From NCBI GenBank assembly GCA_032164295.1, contig JAJHTX010000004.1, positions 2,170,001-2,234,000 on the forward strand: a DNA stretch of 64,000 bases, given 5' to 3'. Within the stretch, counting starts at the first letter, position 1. Every line of letters begins with the position of its first letter. Below are positions 36,366 through 48,444 of the stretch, piece after piece. The position numbers and the translations under genes are program-made. The DNA is from Inonotus obliquus. Its lineage: Eukaryota; Basidiomycota; Agaricomycetes; Hymenochaetales; Hymenochaetaceae. The notes beneath the pieces were generated by a model. The model was not told the origin of the DNA, searched no databases, and saw only the letters and a list, made by a program, of their open reading frames with translations.

Positions 36366-37975
36366 ATGCAGATTAAGATCGCGGCACTCGTTTCTCTCCT
36401 CCCTCTCCTTGCTCAGGCCGTTCCGACCCCCGCGCCGTCGGGAACAAGGATAGCTCTGTCCAAGAGGTCTTCTCTCACTAAGAATGGTGTAATCAACCTT
36501 AACGCATTGCAGTCGCATGTACAACTACTTCGGGGGTATGTTGCTTCACCGCCTCTTAATATCATCATCCAGACCTTCATGTGACTGTTCCACAGAAAGA
36601 TTGCTCGTGGTTTCGCAGCCTACGAAAAGAACACAGGAAATGTGCATCCCAACTACCGCAACATAACGGCTCTGGGAAGGCGCGACACCGGAACCGTCGC
36701 TTTAACCGATGAAAATGAACTGCTCTGGCAGGGTGCAGTCACCGTTGGTACTCCTCCGACAGAATTCACAGGTAAGCACGCAACCTGTCTCGATATTGGA
36801 CCAGAATTCTTACTACATGTGATCAGTCGATTTCGACACTGGCTCAAGTGACTTCTTCCTCCCTGGACCTGACTGTGGCCGGACTTGCGCTGGGCACGAG
36901 ATCTACGATCCATCTAAGAGCAGTAGCGCACAGGATGCTGGAGAAGACTTTCAACTAGCCTTCGGCGATGGCTCCACCGTCAAGGGCGAGCAGTTCAGTG
37001 ACACTGTCACCCTTGGTGGACTGACTGCAACAGATCAACACGTTGGAGCAGCAACGCAATACTCTGATGGCTTCGAAGCTGAGAACTTCCCGCCAGATGG
37101 TCTCGTGGGAATGGCCTTCCAGGAAATCTCGGAGTTTAACAGCTCGTACGTAATGACAGTATTTGCTCTATCTCCAGCTTGTCTAACGAAGATATTTTTC
37201 TTCAGTCCCGTTTTCCAATCTCTCGTAGATCAAGGTCAGACCGATGCCGGAGTTTTTGGCTTCACGCTCCTCGAGGAGGGCTCTGAGTTGTTCCTTGGTG
37301 GTGTCGATACTTCCCAGTTCCAAGGCGAACTGACGCAGATACCTGTTGCTCAGAAGGGTTTCTGGCAGATTGACCTTGATGGCGTCAGTATCGGTGATCA
37401 GCCGATCTCAGGCCAACAGGCCGCGATGTAAGAGCATCGTATCACATTTTTGCAACTTTAATTGATGGTTTTATGTTGCCAGTGTTGACACGGGAACCAC
37501 TTTGGTTATTGCAGACAGCCAGACTGTCTCTAGCATCATTTCTGCCGTTCCAGGAGCGCAAGATGCGAGTGACCTTATTGGTCAAGGATTTTTCACTTTC
37601 CCTTGCGATTCTGCTCCGGACAACGTCGCACTTACTCTTGGTGGAGAACAATTCACCATCTCCGCGGATAGCATCAATGTCGGACAGGTCTCAGAAGGTT
37701 CAAACGATTGCGTTGGTGGTATCGTTGGGGATGATTCTCAAGGTAAAATAGTTTCACTCTATTTATTGTTGTTGGTGATGGTGATGTTAGACGAAAAATG
37801 CTGATCGTTACATCAGGTTTCTGGATCTTGGGTGATGTGTTCTTGAGGAACGTCTATACTTGTAAGTGGTTGATTTTGATTGATGGTGTCTACGTGCTGT
37901 CGCTCAACTATTCGGATCTTGCTTGTAGCTTTCGATCTTGACAACGAACAAGTCGGCTTCGCTAGCCTCGCTTGA
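36366..37975 (+). CDS. Secreted pepsin-like aspartic protease (A1)
   Basis: Seven exons (36366-36535, 36596-36771, 36827-37145, 37206-37427, 37483-37742, 37817-37861, 37929-37975) give 412 aa. The first 18 residues form a classical signal peptide (MQIKIAALVSLLPLLAQAVP), followed by a ~90-residue propeptide. Both catalytic motifs are intact: VDFDTGSSD and IVDTGTT, each beginning within a few codons of an exon start. Other family landmarks are AFGDGSTVKGEQFSDTV, the flap region, and a C-terminal GFWILGDVFLRNVYTSFDLD. The motif after the first Asp is DTGSSDFFLP instead of the usual [10 protein letters not shown], as in several basidiomycete extracellular proteases. The enzyme would act at acid pH outside the cell. 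Exon 6 is only 45 nt. Confidence 0.93.
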
Positions 37976-38450
37976 CTTTGATCCGTCGATGGAATCGGTA
38001 GTGGAGGATACAGGGCACTCCTCCCACTCTCACCTCACTTCCACTCACTCACTCATTTCGGGTTATTATTAACCTCTAACCTCTAACCCCCATCCTTTCG
38101 CTTAATTATCTTGTTCGATATATCGTTCTCTGTACAGAATATTTTCTTGGATCTTGTGACACTGGGTCGCATAATTGTGATTGATTAGACTTGGGACTTG
38201 GGCATGTCGGTAATAGGAGGATATAATTTTGTACCAAGGCACTACATGTATGCCGAAGGTTGCTGTAGAATGCATGCATGAGATGTGAAAATAACACAGA
38301 CGGACTGCATAGTACTGTATTATCTGGATACAGCGACTCGGAGATCACGGTGTTCTGATGTTCCGATGAACTCGAAGCTGCGTCTAGTGCGTACGTGTCA
38401 ATGTTTTCAACGGATTGAACGGATCGATAAACCGGGACTCACTCGCTCTC

Positions 38451-38494
38451 ACTCACTCACTCACTCACTCACTCACTCACTCACTCACTCACTC
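38451..38494. repeat. (ACTC)11 microsatellite
   Basis: Eleven perfect ACTC units run without interruption and grade into imperfect ACTCAATC units up to about 38510. Confidence 0.95.
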
Positions 38495-39127
38495 AATCAC
38501 TCAATCACTCGCGAATCATGATCATTTGCGACTTTTGCGACTAATCCACTAATCTAATCCAATCTGACTTACAGAGGTTCTAATCTTCTTGTACCTTATA
38601 CAAGGAGAATTTGAGTGACTAGTGTGGGTGATTGGTGTCCTTTTGAGTGTTCCTGCTCAAAACTCCGACTCCGACTCCGACACTAGTACTGACGCGGATA
38701 CGTTGTTCTCATGATATTCCGATATTCCGATATTCCTTGGATGTCCCATAGCAATATTTAACAATTGTCATACACAAAAGATCCGAAAGACTGTACCGGT
38801 ACGTGTAGCAGCGCCGAAAAACTATGTATGTAAGTATTTTCGTTTCTACTTCCTATTCCCACTTCCGAGTCGAGCGTTGTAATAATACTTACATAGATGT
38901 GTGGAGGAGGAGGAGGAGGTGTAGCTACGTGGAGCTAAGTAGAGGCGGAGGTAACGAGGGTGAAAATAATTATATTCGCGGCTGGAATATTTTTGATTGC
39001 TGTGGTATTTATAGCTTCCGGCGAGCGAGTGCGAGTGTGCGAATATTTATAGAACCTCAACTTGAACTTCGGTGTTTCTTCTCGGTCGGACAAGTGTTCG
39101 GAGCGGAAAAACGTACAGACAAATCAT

Positions 39128-39148
39128 AGAGAGAGAGAGAGAGAGAGA
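39128..39148. repeat. (AG)10 dinucleotide repeat
   Basis: A perfect alternating A/G tract of 21 bases is directly visible in the UXS1 3' flank. Confidence 0.95.
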
Positions 39149-39563
39149 TTTCGTACGAGTGCCAGTGCGTAATGCTTTACGGGATGGAGAGACATGCAAG
39201 GGCACAAGGACAAGGAAAAGACAAGTGCTTTTGATTCTATACTGTAGACTCTACAACAACACAACATAAACTCTACTACAACGCTGTAACAACGAACAAC
39301 AGTATTGAGAGGGGTTGAGGGGGGATGAAAAATGTCAAATGTCCGAAATTCTAACAAAGACCTTAATGTCAAGTCTGTATGTAGTCTGCAGTCTGCAGTC
39401 TGCCCTGTTTTTGTCTTTCGTCAAAAGTGGAAGAGTCCGCATGTCAACAAGCGCGGACAGAACAGAGTCGGGATTACAAAGAGTATCAAGAAATGTCACA
39501 AGAGTCCCAAGAAAAAAGAAGAGAACGGAGTAGGGAAGGTAAAACGAACACGAACATAATGAA

Positions 39564-41242
39564 TCACAAACTTCCTTCAGCCATCTTGGCCTTATAATAA
39601 CGAACCATCTCCTCAAGGCCCATCCGAACCGTCCAACGAGGCTGCCAATCAAGCACTTTCTTCGCCCTCGTCGTATCAGGTTTCCTCTGCTGCGGATCAT
39701 CCTTCGGCATAACACAATCCCTCACCCCAACACGTCTCACATTCTCCCCTACTCCATCCTCCTTCTGCACCTTCTCAACAACCTCCCTCACAACATCCGC
39801 GAATTCCGCAATAGTGAATTCTTCATTGTTACCGAGATTGATGGGCTCGATAAAATCGGAATTCATACATGCGATGAGTCCGTCGATGAGGTCGTGAATG
39901 TATTGGAATGATCGCGTTTGTTTCCCTCCTCCGTATATCGTCAAGTCTTCCCCACGTAAAGCTTGTACGATGAAATTCGATACAACGCGTCCATCAGATG
40001 GATTCACTGCAAACCGGAAAAAAAAATTGAACGTAAGTTCACAAAATCACACACGTTCTCTCGCTGTTTGAACGCCCGATGTCACTTACTTCGCGGACCT
40101 ATTAAAAGTAAAAATAGTAATCAATATAAATAATCCGGGATTACCTGGCGATTAGGCCTCACCGTAAGTATTGAAAATCCTGGCTACTCGGACGTCAACG
40201 CCGTCTTGATGATGGAACCCGTAAGTCAAAGTTTCCGCAACACGTTTCCCCTCATCGTAGCAGGCGCGTACGCCAATGGGATTGACGTTTCCCCAGCTTG
40301 CATACCTCCACTTTAGATGCTAAAATAAACCAAGAAGGAAGAGCCAGCGCTCACTATGTTTCTGGCTGCGGATGAACTTCCGGATCGCCGTAGACCTCTT
40401 ATCACACGGTCAGACATGGATAAGTTCGAAGGGAAGAGTTACAGCTCACCTGAGGTACTGCTAATCAAGAATCGTGCCTTTGTTCGCTTCGCAAGTCCCA
40501 GCATGTTGAGAGTGCCAAGGAAGGACGTCTTGATGGTCTTCACGGGGTTTGACTGGTAATGCGGGGGTGAAGCAGGACATGCTAGGTGGTATATTTCTAC
40601 GGAGAGGCATGTTCAATCTTAGTGAACGAACGACCCTCGAATGCAAACGAAGGACTCACGGTCGCATTCGATCATGAACGGTTCGACAACGTCATGACGA
40701 ACCAACTCAAAGTTGGGATGCCCAACCCAGTGACTCACGTTCGTACGTGAACCAGTAAAGAAATTATCCAGTACGGTGACTTCATGCCCGAGGAGCATGA
40801 GGCGGTCAACTAGATGTGATCCGACAAAACCGGCACCTCCTGTCACCAGAACGCGCTTACGCTTGGAGGATGGAAGAAGCTTCACGGGAGGAAAGCGACT
40901 CAAAGTCGTGTAGGATATGGAATGCGAGTCGGGGTGAAAGATAGATTTTGACTGGTACATATCCACATCACCACCAGTGAACCACCCATGGTCGTCATCA
41001 ACCTTGACAATCTCCTGCTCCTGTTCGACAGTGGCAGAACCATTTACAGTTGGTTTTGCGTGCGTTACGTTGACATAGTGAGGGCGGAGGTAGAGGGAGC
41101 GCAACGCGCTGAGGGGTACCTCGCAGTCGAAACCAAATCGAGTGAAGCCAACTGTACTAATATCCTTGCCATCCTTGTCAAGGGTGGTTGCCTGTGGAGC
41201 GAAGAGAGCGCGGTTAGCAAAGCTATTGGTGGCACTGGTCAT
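39564..41242 (-). CDS. UXS1: UDP-glucuronate decarboxylase (UDP-xylose synthase)
   Basis: Six minus-strand exons (41242-40660, 40596-40450, 40397-40355, 40296-40163, 40098-40090, 40006-39564) give 452 aa. The enzyme converts UDP-glucuronate to UDP-xylose, the donor for xylosylated glycans. It is a short-chain dehydrogenase with an NAD-binding loop [12 protein letters not shown] (residues about 133-144), [35 protein letters not shown], the YxxxK catalytic pair in ACYDEGKR, and the substrate loop [17 protein letters not shown]. Residues 1-125 are a non-conserved extension without a clear membrane anchor. If translation began upstream, a hydrophobic stretch (YAIGAPFLLLSISLLT) would precede, but it has no in-frame ATG. 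Exon 5 is a 9-nt micro-exon completing NTYGPRM. The start is preceded by a TATA box. Confidence 0.94.
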
Positions 41243-41293
41243 TGTGAGGAGGGAAATGGAGAGGAGAAGAAAAGGTGCACCGATCGCGTATAG

Positions 41294-41303
41294 TCTTTTA
41301 TAG
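41294..41303 (-). promoter_or_regulatory. TATA-like box of UXS1
   Basis: On the minus strand the sequence reads CTATAAAAGA, a near-consensus TATA box 52-61 bp before the chosen UXS1 start codon. It also argues that the ATG at 41242, not an upstream codon, is the start. Confidence 0.5.
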
Positions 41304-41652
41304 ATACAAAAATGAAGGCCGGATAGGGCGGGCAGAAAGCGGACAGTGATCTGCCCTGAGAGACCGACGCAGTTATGATAATCTATCCCGCAAAAATGAT
41401 GGGAACAAAAAGTGAGGACGCAAGGAAACAAAACTCGCCAGTATCTTTGGGGGTAGACTGGTAGATATGGACATTCTGTTGGTTGATGAGAACGAGGCGA
41501 TGAAATAATGTTTACCGCTCACTATCGCCTTCCGTTATTCATTGATCCGACCTATTTAGCACTCGCCTTCCTTTTATGGAAAGATCCGCGGATCACCTCA
41601 AAGCACGCTCTCACAGTTTTTTCGTCCAGCGCCTGTACATAAGCGCCAAACA
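41304..41652. promoter_or_regulatory. Divergent intergenic region, UXS1 / bystin
   Basis: This spacer holds the promoter of bystin and the distal promoter of UXS1. No further elements could be recognised. Confidence 0.35.
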
Positions 41653-43335
41653 ATGCCACGAGCACCAAAATCGCCTGGAAAGACAAGACATGATCCTCTT
41701 CATGTTCAACTCAAAGAGGATGAGCTAGTCGAAAAGTATGGGAATGTATCTCGTCCTGGAAAGCGAAAAAAGTCTCGAAAGTCAGAAGGAGAAGGTGAAG
41801 GTGGAGAGGCACGTCTTCACATTGGTTCTATGCGTCTCACGCCGCGATTCTAACGATTATGTGTCCTCTCAATACAGACCACCCTTGATTCGAGAACGTC
41901 GCAACGCATTTTCGACCTTGCAAAAAATCAGCAAGAAGAGTTTGAAGAACGTGACGAAGACGGCGAGGAAGACCAAAAGGGCGCAACTCGAGCTGCATTC
42001 GCCCAAGTAAGATCAACGAGTGATACGGATGAGGAGGAAGATGATATGGGAAGTCAATCAGGGGACGAGCTGTTAGAGGAAGAAGACTACCAGGAACTCG
42101 TAAGCTTTTTGCCTTCATATCCTAGAGACCGGATGCCTGATCCTTCCATAGCAAATCGACGCACAAGACCTAGAAACTTTAGATGTCTTACGACCACCTA
42201 ATGCAACTGAACGGAAAACCTTGGCTGACCTGATCTTCGCGAAACTGGAAGAAAGCCAAGAGACCGAATCGAATTCGGTGCACAAGATCACAAAAGGTTG
42301 GGTTGGATCATCTCTCATTTCGCCCGAATTGTTACCAATATGATTCTACAGTCCGAATACAGGACCCAGGCCGAGCTCCCGATCCAGCAGAGGGTCTGAA
42401 CCCAAAAGTCGTGGAAGTCTACACAAAGTACTGTCCACCTATTCACATCCAATCGTCAGCATATACTCAAATCCTCATTCTCCAGAGTCGGCCATCTTCT
42501 CCAAAAGGGCAAATACAAATCTGGTCCACTACCCAAAGCCTTCAAAATCATCCCATATCTCCCCGCCTGGGCTCGCATCCTCGCACTCACCTCACCCGAA
42601 AACTGGTCTCCACAAGCTACACGTGCCGCAACACGTATATTCATCTCAAACATGAAACCTCCTCAAGCCCGAGTATTCCTACAAGGAGTTGTTTTAGACG
42701 CAGTACGCGCGGATATACAGGAAAACGGGAAACTGGACGTTCATTATTACGAAGCTCTCAAACGCTCTTTGTATAAACCCGGAGCTTTTTTCAAGGGTAT
42801 CGTCTTCCCGCTTCTCGAAACTGGCGCGACGCTCAAAGAGACAGCGATTATTGCGAGTGTACTAGCAAAAGTCAAAGTCCCACTCGTTCATTCCGCAGCA
42901 GCTCTCATTCGGCTTGCGAATATGGATTATTCAGGCCCTAATTCGCTTATGATTCGTGTACTCGTCGACAAGAAGTACGCATTACCGTATAAAGTCGTCG
43001 ATGCGCTTGTTTTCCACTTTATACGATTATCGAATACGTACAAGGCGAAACGTGGGGGGAGTGAGAAGTTACCTGTGTTATGGCATCAGAGTTTACTTGT
43101 TTTCGTTCAGCGGTAAGTTTTAAGAGGCCGAGGAGTGAATCATTCGGTTAATTTGGCTTTTAATATTAATAGGTACGCAGCGGATTTGACACCTGACCAG
43201 AAGGATGCACTCCTCGACGTTGTGCGAGCAACTCCGCATGCACAAATCAGTCCTGAAGTCCGTCGGGAGCTCGTTAACTCGACTGTGCGTGGTGAACCTC
43301 GACCTGATGTTGATGGCGACGTTGTCATGACCTAA
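41653..43335 (+). CDS. ENP1: Bystin / Enp1 (40S ribosome biogenesis)
   Basis: Six exons (41653-41808, 41878-42099, 42152-42296, 42352-42427, 42486-43112, 43173-43335) give 462 aa. The N-terminus has TRHDPLHVQLKEDELVEKYG and a basic cluster (RPGKRKKSRKSEG). The acidic middle (SDTDEEEDDMGSQSGDELLE) and the conserved bystin core follow (GPLPKAFKIIPYLPAWARIL, SNMKPPQARVFLQGVVLDAV, KPGAFFKGIVFPLLETG, VLWHQSLLVFVQRYAADLTP). Bystin/Enp1 travels with pre-40S particles from nucleolus to cytoplasm and is essential for 18S rRNA processing. Intron 1 fits only as a GC-AG intron: GAG|GCACGT, branch CTAAC, acceptor ATACAG. All GT donors nearby are out of phase or delete conserved residues. Other joins are ordinary. 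Confidence 0.95.
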
Positions 43336-43995
43336 CTCTCCGATCCGACCATTTCTCCCTCACCTTTTGTTCACGAATCTTGGTGATGTTGCGTTTTAGT
43401 GTTGAATCTAGATGTAATGTGCTTGTTATATATAGGTCGTCTTTGTCTTTGTTTCCCCCTCCGCTGGATGGACAGTGTCCATCTCGGCAGTGGGAAGTTT
43501 TGCATGAATCTCTCCTCCTGCTTCGCTTCTTTGAGAGGGAGTCATTTAATACCTCTACCTTCCTCTTTCGTGGGCGTGTTCGAGTTCACATTCTATCCAT
43601 TTACCGAGCGCCCACGCAGGCTTAAAAAACATAGTGCACTCAAGGTTCTGCGAAGTCTCGCCTGGGCTGGCGGAAGCTTTCTGGAGTTCCTAGGCCTCTC
43701 TGTCGGTTTTAGGACTTGTGGAATCACTGGGTTCTACCGGTGAAGAACCTGATGACCTATATGGCCTATGCGCACGTCATCTCCCGTCCTTCATCTCATC
43801 CTATAAGTATACGGGACCCCGTTGGATCTTGTTATAACCGTTAAGGTTTATGCCGCTTCGCAGACTCACCGGGCTCGAGCAAATGCTCAAGCTCAAGATT
43901 CGGTTTCAACGAAGCAAGAATATCAATCTTTCGAAAGTGAATTTGGCTCCGGCTTGCTCTGGACCCTGCTCCTTCGGATTTTATGACATTCCATT

Positions 43996-44007
43996 GGGGG
44001 GGGGGGG
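43996..44007. repeat. 12-base G homopolymer
   Basis: Twelve consecutive G residues are visible on the plus strand. Such runs are prone to sequencing and replication slippage and can form G-quadruplex-like structure. Confidence 0.9.
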
Positions 44008-45539
44008 AGTCCAACTCCGGGATGTGAGTGAGTTACACCAGCCAGCTAGGACTTGAATACTCCGAGATTCGAGATTCAAGCTGCGTTTCTCACACAAGCA
44101 CACGTCATCCCACATCCACAATGGACCCATAGCAGGAACCCGAAAACTCCCGTAACAATACATCCCCACACGAATACACTAGCATTCCACTCACATCCTC
44201 TTTCTTACTCTTATCTATCTACCTCAAATCGTAATTCTCTTAGTCATCTCTCCCTTCTATTTATACACGGTACCCAGACCCAGACCGGACCGAACATATG
44301 CATGTCTCTCGTTCTTACATAATATTCTATTTTAACACATCCATCCGTCTACCTCGTACCTCGTGACTAGTACTCTACCTCATCTACTCGACTCGGACTA
44401 CTTCATGGTATTACTTGCAGGCACGGGGCAGGAGGACACGGGCATCATGATAGTGCAGTCGCTGCCTGCTGGCAGCTTCCTATCTTCGCAATATCAATGT
44501 TGGTACTAGGTCCCGTGAAGGTCTGAAAGGTCAGAAGGTCAGATAGAGAGTCTAGGTCGATTCTAGAGTCTGGACCTTTAACCCGACTTCTCCAAGTTCT
44601 CTTTCCCTACTGCCAGCGAGGAACTTGGAAGTAGTGAGGTAGTACGTTATCCTTATCCTTACCATAGGGAAACACTAGTAGTGTAAATATAGAACTACGA
44701 ATCATCTGTGATTTGGCACACGTGTGTGTTCCTTTGGTCTTTACAGGTACGTATGGACTTTGTTTTCAAGTAGCTCGTGCCTCGTGCAGTGCACGTGTTT
44801 CCGTGTTTCGAGTCCTTTTCTCCGACTTCCTTTTCTCCCTCCCTCTCTCGTCTACTGATAGGGCACAAAAATATATGGGAAGGGGGGGAGGTGTCTGTTG
44901 ACTCGACTCGATTGCTCGTTTACACGTCATCCCGTCATCCCGACCTCATTTACTATATGTACCTTTGAAGATCTGACCCCCAATCTACTACAGCTTGGGC
45001 AGTTGGGCAGTTGGACTACAAATAATATGTAGTACGATTGGTTGGACGACTTGGACTTGGACTTGGACTGGATGATGAATCCAGTCTCGAATCGTCTTGG
45101 ACTTTTATGTAAGTACTACTCCTAGTTCTACTCTGCTTTACTATATTTATAATTTGACGAGTTGTCTGTCTTTTATGGTATACTAATGTATATGTATATA
45201 TAGCACTCAGGCTCAGTACTAGTACTATCACTTGGCAATGTTTTATTCTTTATTCTTTACTCCTTACTCTTTAGTCGTAGACCTTGACATCCGACCGACA
45301 CACTAGTACTTAGTTAAGTATATGGATACATGGATACATGGATACAGTATACTTCAACTTTTCTCTTTCCCTATCTTTCTCCCTTCTCCCTTCTCCCTTC
45401 CTCATTCTTCATTCGACAAGGGGCGAGTTCGAGTCTCGACAAAGGATGAGTTTCAAAAACACATGTTCCAGGTACTATGCACTACCAGTAGCCTTCGCGA
45501 CATGAGGCAGAATCTAAAAAACTCAACTGGATAGAGATC

Positions 45540-45569
45540 GAGTCCGAGTCCGAGTCCGAGTCCGAGTCC
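45540..45569. repeat. (GAGTCC)5 hexanucleotide repeat
   Basis: Five perfect GAGTCC units are visible. The array is followed by ordinary A/T-rich spacer. Confidence 0.9.
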
Positions 45570-45704
45570 GATAATGTATGCATGTATGTACTAAATGTAG
45601 ATACTAGATAAACATAAGCGGAAAACTTGAAGTTACTATACTGCGGTCCGACCATCCGAGTACACCGTGACCGACCTTCCACCTTCCACCTTCCACCTCG
45701 CATT

Positions 45705-45766
45705 CAGACTCAGACTCAGACTCGCATTTAGACTCAGACTCAGACTCAGACTCAGACTCAGACTCA
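45705..45766. repeat. Interrupted (GACTCA)n hexanucleotide repeat
   Basis: Two blocks of GACTCA-type units are separated by one degenerate unit (CGCATT). The motif is one base different from the complement-like GAGTCC array 150 bp upstream, so both may come from the same slippage-prone family. Confidence 0.85.
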
Positions 45767-47349
45767 ACATTACTATGTAACATTATCAATATTATGTAAT
45801 CTCGGATACTCATTACAAAATATTGGCAGTTGCGACCTCCGACCTCCGTCAAACCGGTCACCGGTCGCCGGTCGGGTTCCCTAGTCCAAAAAGAATAGGA
45901 GAACAGAGAACAGAGTACGATAAACGGGAGAAGAGTGAAGGAGGGAGGTAAAGAACGGGAGAAGGCAAGGAGGCGAGAAAAAGAAGGAAGAAGGAGAAAA
46001 GGAGAAAAGGAGAGAAAGAAGGAAGAAGTTCGGTAAATTCTCCGGATCCGGACCAACCGACCAACCGACCAACCAGAACTATACTATACTATACTATCTA
46101 CTATATACAGTGTAGATATTGCATACTGGATACTGTAGATCCAGTACCAGTACCATTCAATCTTACTCATCCAGACAGTACTCAGTTTATATCCCGCCTT
46201 CAAGTTGGTCTCTCAGATGCGGCTGCGGATGCGGATGCAGTGGATGCAGGACAGAGAAAACCTCGCACACACAATTGAAGAGTTGAAGACAACCAAGTCC
46301 AAATACTCATCAAGTCATCAAATCTTCGAATTCAAAAACAAGCCAATTTCGTCGTACATTGTACATTGCCCGATTTATGTACAACGAGCTAGAATATCCG
46401 ATAAGTAACTGATTCGACTTTGACTGAGAGATAGAGAATAGATACATGTATATGTATATGTATATGGGATGCAGAATACAACAACGGTCATTGTTTTAGA
46501 TGTAGATTGTGGATTGAGGATGGTAGACGAATGGGAACGAGTTTTATAACCAGAGAAACGAAGTTGGAGGGGAAGTTGAAGTTTGGAAGGTAGGGAGTGA
46601 CAATAGGATATGGAGATGGATAGGGATATGCGAAGTGGGAAGAAAATGTATAAATTAATCTCAAACAACGCGTAGCAAAGGAAACGGAACTTTTTCGAAT
46701 CGGTTGAACATCTACACAAAATGTGACCCCAATCAAAGCATCACATCACAACAGAACCCACATCAAATGCAGACTGAAGAACCCAACTCAGAAGTAGAAG
46801 CAAAGAAACGTGTAAGGAGATAGGAACATACAGGAAGCAACCGGTCACAACCCCAAACCTTCTTTCATCCAAATACGCAAGAAGCTCAGATGACGGGGCT
46901 GACGAGCGATGACGCGAGCAAAGAGAGTAGGAAAACGCATGCGAATGACGTGGGATGTGTAAGCACATAACCAGGTAAACAGCCCTTCTTCCTCTTCTAT
47001 CTGCCCCTATCTCGGACTCTATCATAGAAACCAACGGAAGTAAAAGACCATGCCAGGCTTAGCAAAAAAAGCGGGGAAACTCGGGAATTGGGGTGCTGAA
47101 AGGAGGAAGCTAGGAGGTACCATTTTCCCCAGTCAGATTTGAGATAGGAACGATAGGAAGACAAAGAAGAACGGCAGGAAGCCTCGCGTAAACGAAACAT
47201 TATATGCTCGATGTCTTGACCTCCCAATTGAATTGCAGAAATGACATCCGATGAATCGCACACTGTATTGAAACTGGTGCTTCAACTCAATAAACGCTCG
47301 ACATGGGAGTTCGAGTCGATATCCAATCGCGGAAATCAGATGCCGAGCG

Positions 47350-48444
47350 TTATGAGCTCTTCGCAACCCCAGTAGGTGGCATGATAGATACGGCAGAAAC
47401 CGCGGCAGGTATTGATACCGATGCCATCGTGCTGAGAACATCTGGTACTGATTGCGATGCGTGAGGATGTGCTTGCGCTAGTGGATTCGGGCTTGAATTC
47501 GGAAAATAAGACACGGAAGCAGATTTCCGTCTCCGGGTGCGGCCCCGTAAGCCTGGTGGCACCGGCGTGTCTGCGGGGTTGAAGCGCGATAATTTGGGGT
47601 GTGCTACGATTGAAGGGGTGCTAGCGCTCGCGCTCATAGCCGAGCTTGAGCACAACGCAGATGCTGATGAAGAACCTGGGATGAGAGAGATCTGAGAAAG
47701 TGGAGCTAGAGATGTATCGGAAAGCCTCTTGATCGCTCTATGCGTGCCACTCGTGGTAAGGAGTGGGATTGGGGATGGAGCAGAAACTGGAGCAGGAGTC
47801 GGTGCTAGAGCCTGAGATACATCCAGAAATTGCATTGGTAGACCGCAAGACAGTGCTGAAATGCCAACACCCTTCGGCGGCGGCATAGGAAGAGGTACCA
47901 ATCCGAGAGAAGATCCATCGCCCGGAGTTGTGACAGCCGACGAAGATGCGCTACTATCATCCGCATAGTCCGACTCCGATTGACCCGTTCTAAAGTGCGC
48001 GGGAAACGGATACTCATATCGTCGAGATGGGTCTCGCGGAGTCCCGAGCAGCTGACCGGGAGAGTGAAGAGCGAGGTCTTTTGGCTTTGTCTGCTGTTCA
48101 GAAGCCTATGGCATTTATATGAGTATCGTTGTTCACGCTCAGGCGGGAGAAGAGTAGAGAGAAGATGAATGCCAGCTCACCTCGCCGGTTATCCTGGGTC
48201 CTTCAATATCGCTAAAGAAAGCATCCGCATCGCTCTCTGAGGAAGAAGTATATGTAAATGGCTCTGCGTCGCTCAAATGGCCCCGCACGCCGCGATGTTG
48301 AGGAAGTCTGAGTAGGATGTCGTTCTTGCTGTTAGGGAGAGTATATCTATCGATATCGTCGTAGTCATCGTCCATCTTTGAGAGGAACAACTCCTGGCAG
48401 TCAGCCATGGAGTATTCGTGAACTGGAGGGAGATCTATGAGCAT
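47350..48444 (-). CDS. Unknown Ser/Pro/Ala-rich protein
   Basis: Two minus-strand exons (48444-48181 and 48105-47350) give 339 aa; the join is phase 0 with GTGAGC and CCATAG. I do not recognise the protein. The N-terminus is acidic and non-repetitive (CQELFLSKMDDDYDDIDRYT, LPNSKNDILLRLPQHRGVRG), with a Ser/Asp/Glu cluster (SSSESDADAFFSDIEG) resembling casein kinase 2 sites. The C-terminus is low complexity, with a basic spot (RGRTRRRKSAS) that could be a phosphorylated nuclear signal. Its context is isolated between repeat-rich spacers. No signal peptide or membrane segment is seen. Codon-level composition across the intron supports a real gene, but a conserved function cannot be claimed. Confidence 0.65.

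Larger units (their letters stand above)
37976..39563. other. Convergent intergenic region with simple repeats
   Basis: These 1.6 kb lie between the convergent protease and UXS1 genes. They contain an (ACTC)11 array and a (GA)10 tract, listed separately, and many short CTCA or TCCGA runs, but no supportable gene. Confidence 0.45.
43336..47349. other. 4-kb gene-poor, microsatellite-rich region
   Basis: After the bystin 3' end no gene could be supported. The DNA carries a 12-G run (43996-44007), (GAGTCC)5, (GACTCA)n, CTTGGA runs near 45045-45068, ACTAT repeats near 46080-46098 and ATGTAT repeats near 46444-46464. Open frames over these tracts encode only repeat peptides. The composition suggests fast-evolving intergenic DNA. 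Confidence 0.45.

Noticed and set aside
40619..41431. UXS1 starting further upstream with a hydrophobic anchor
   Set aside because: There is no in-frame ATG upstream of 41242 in that stretch, and a TATA-like box at 41294-41303 lies within it.
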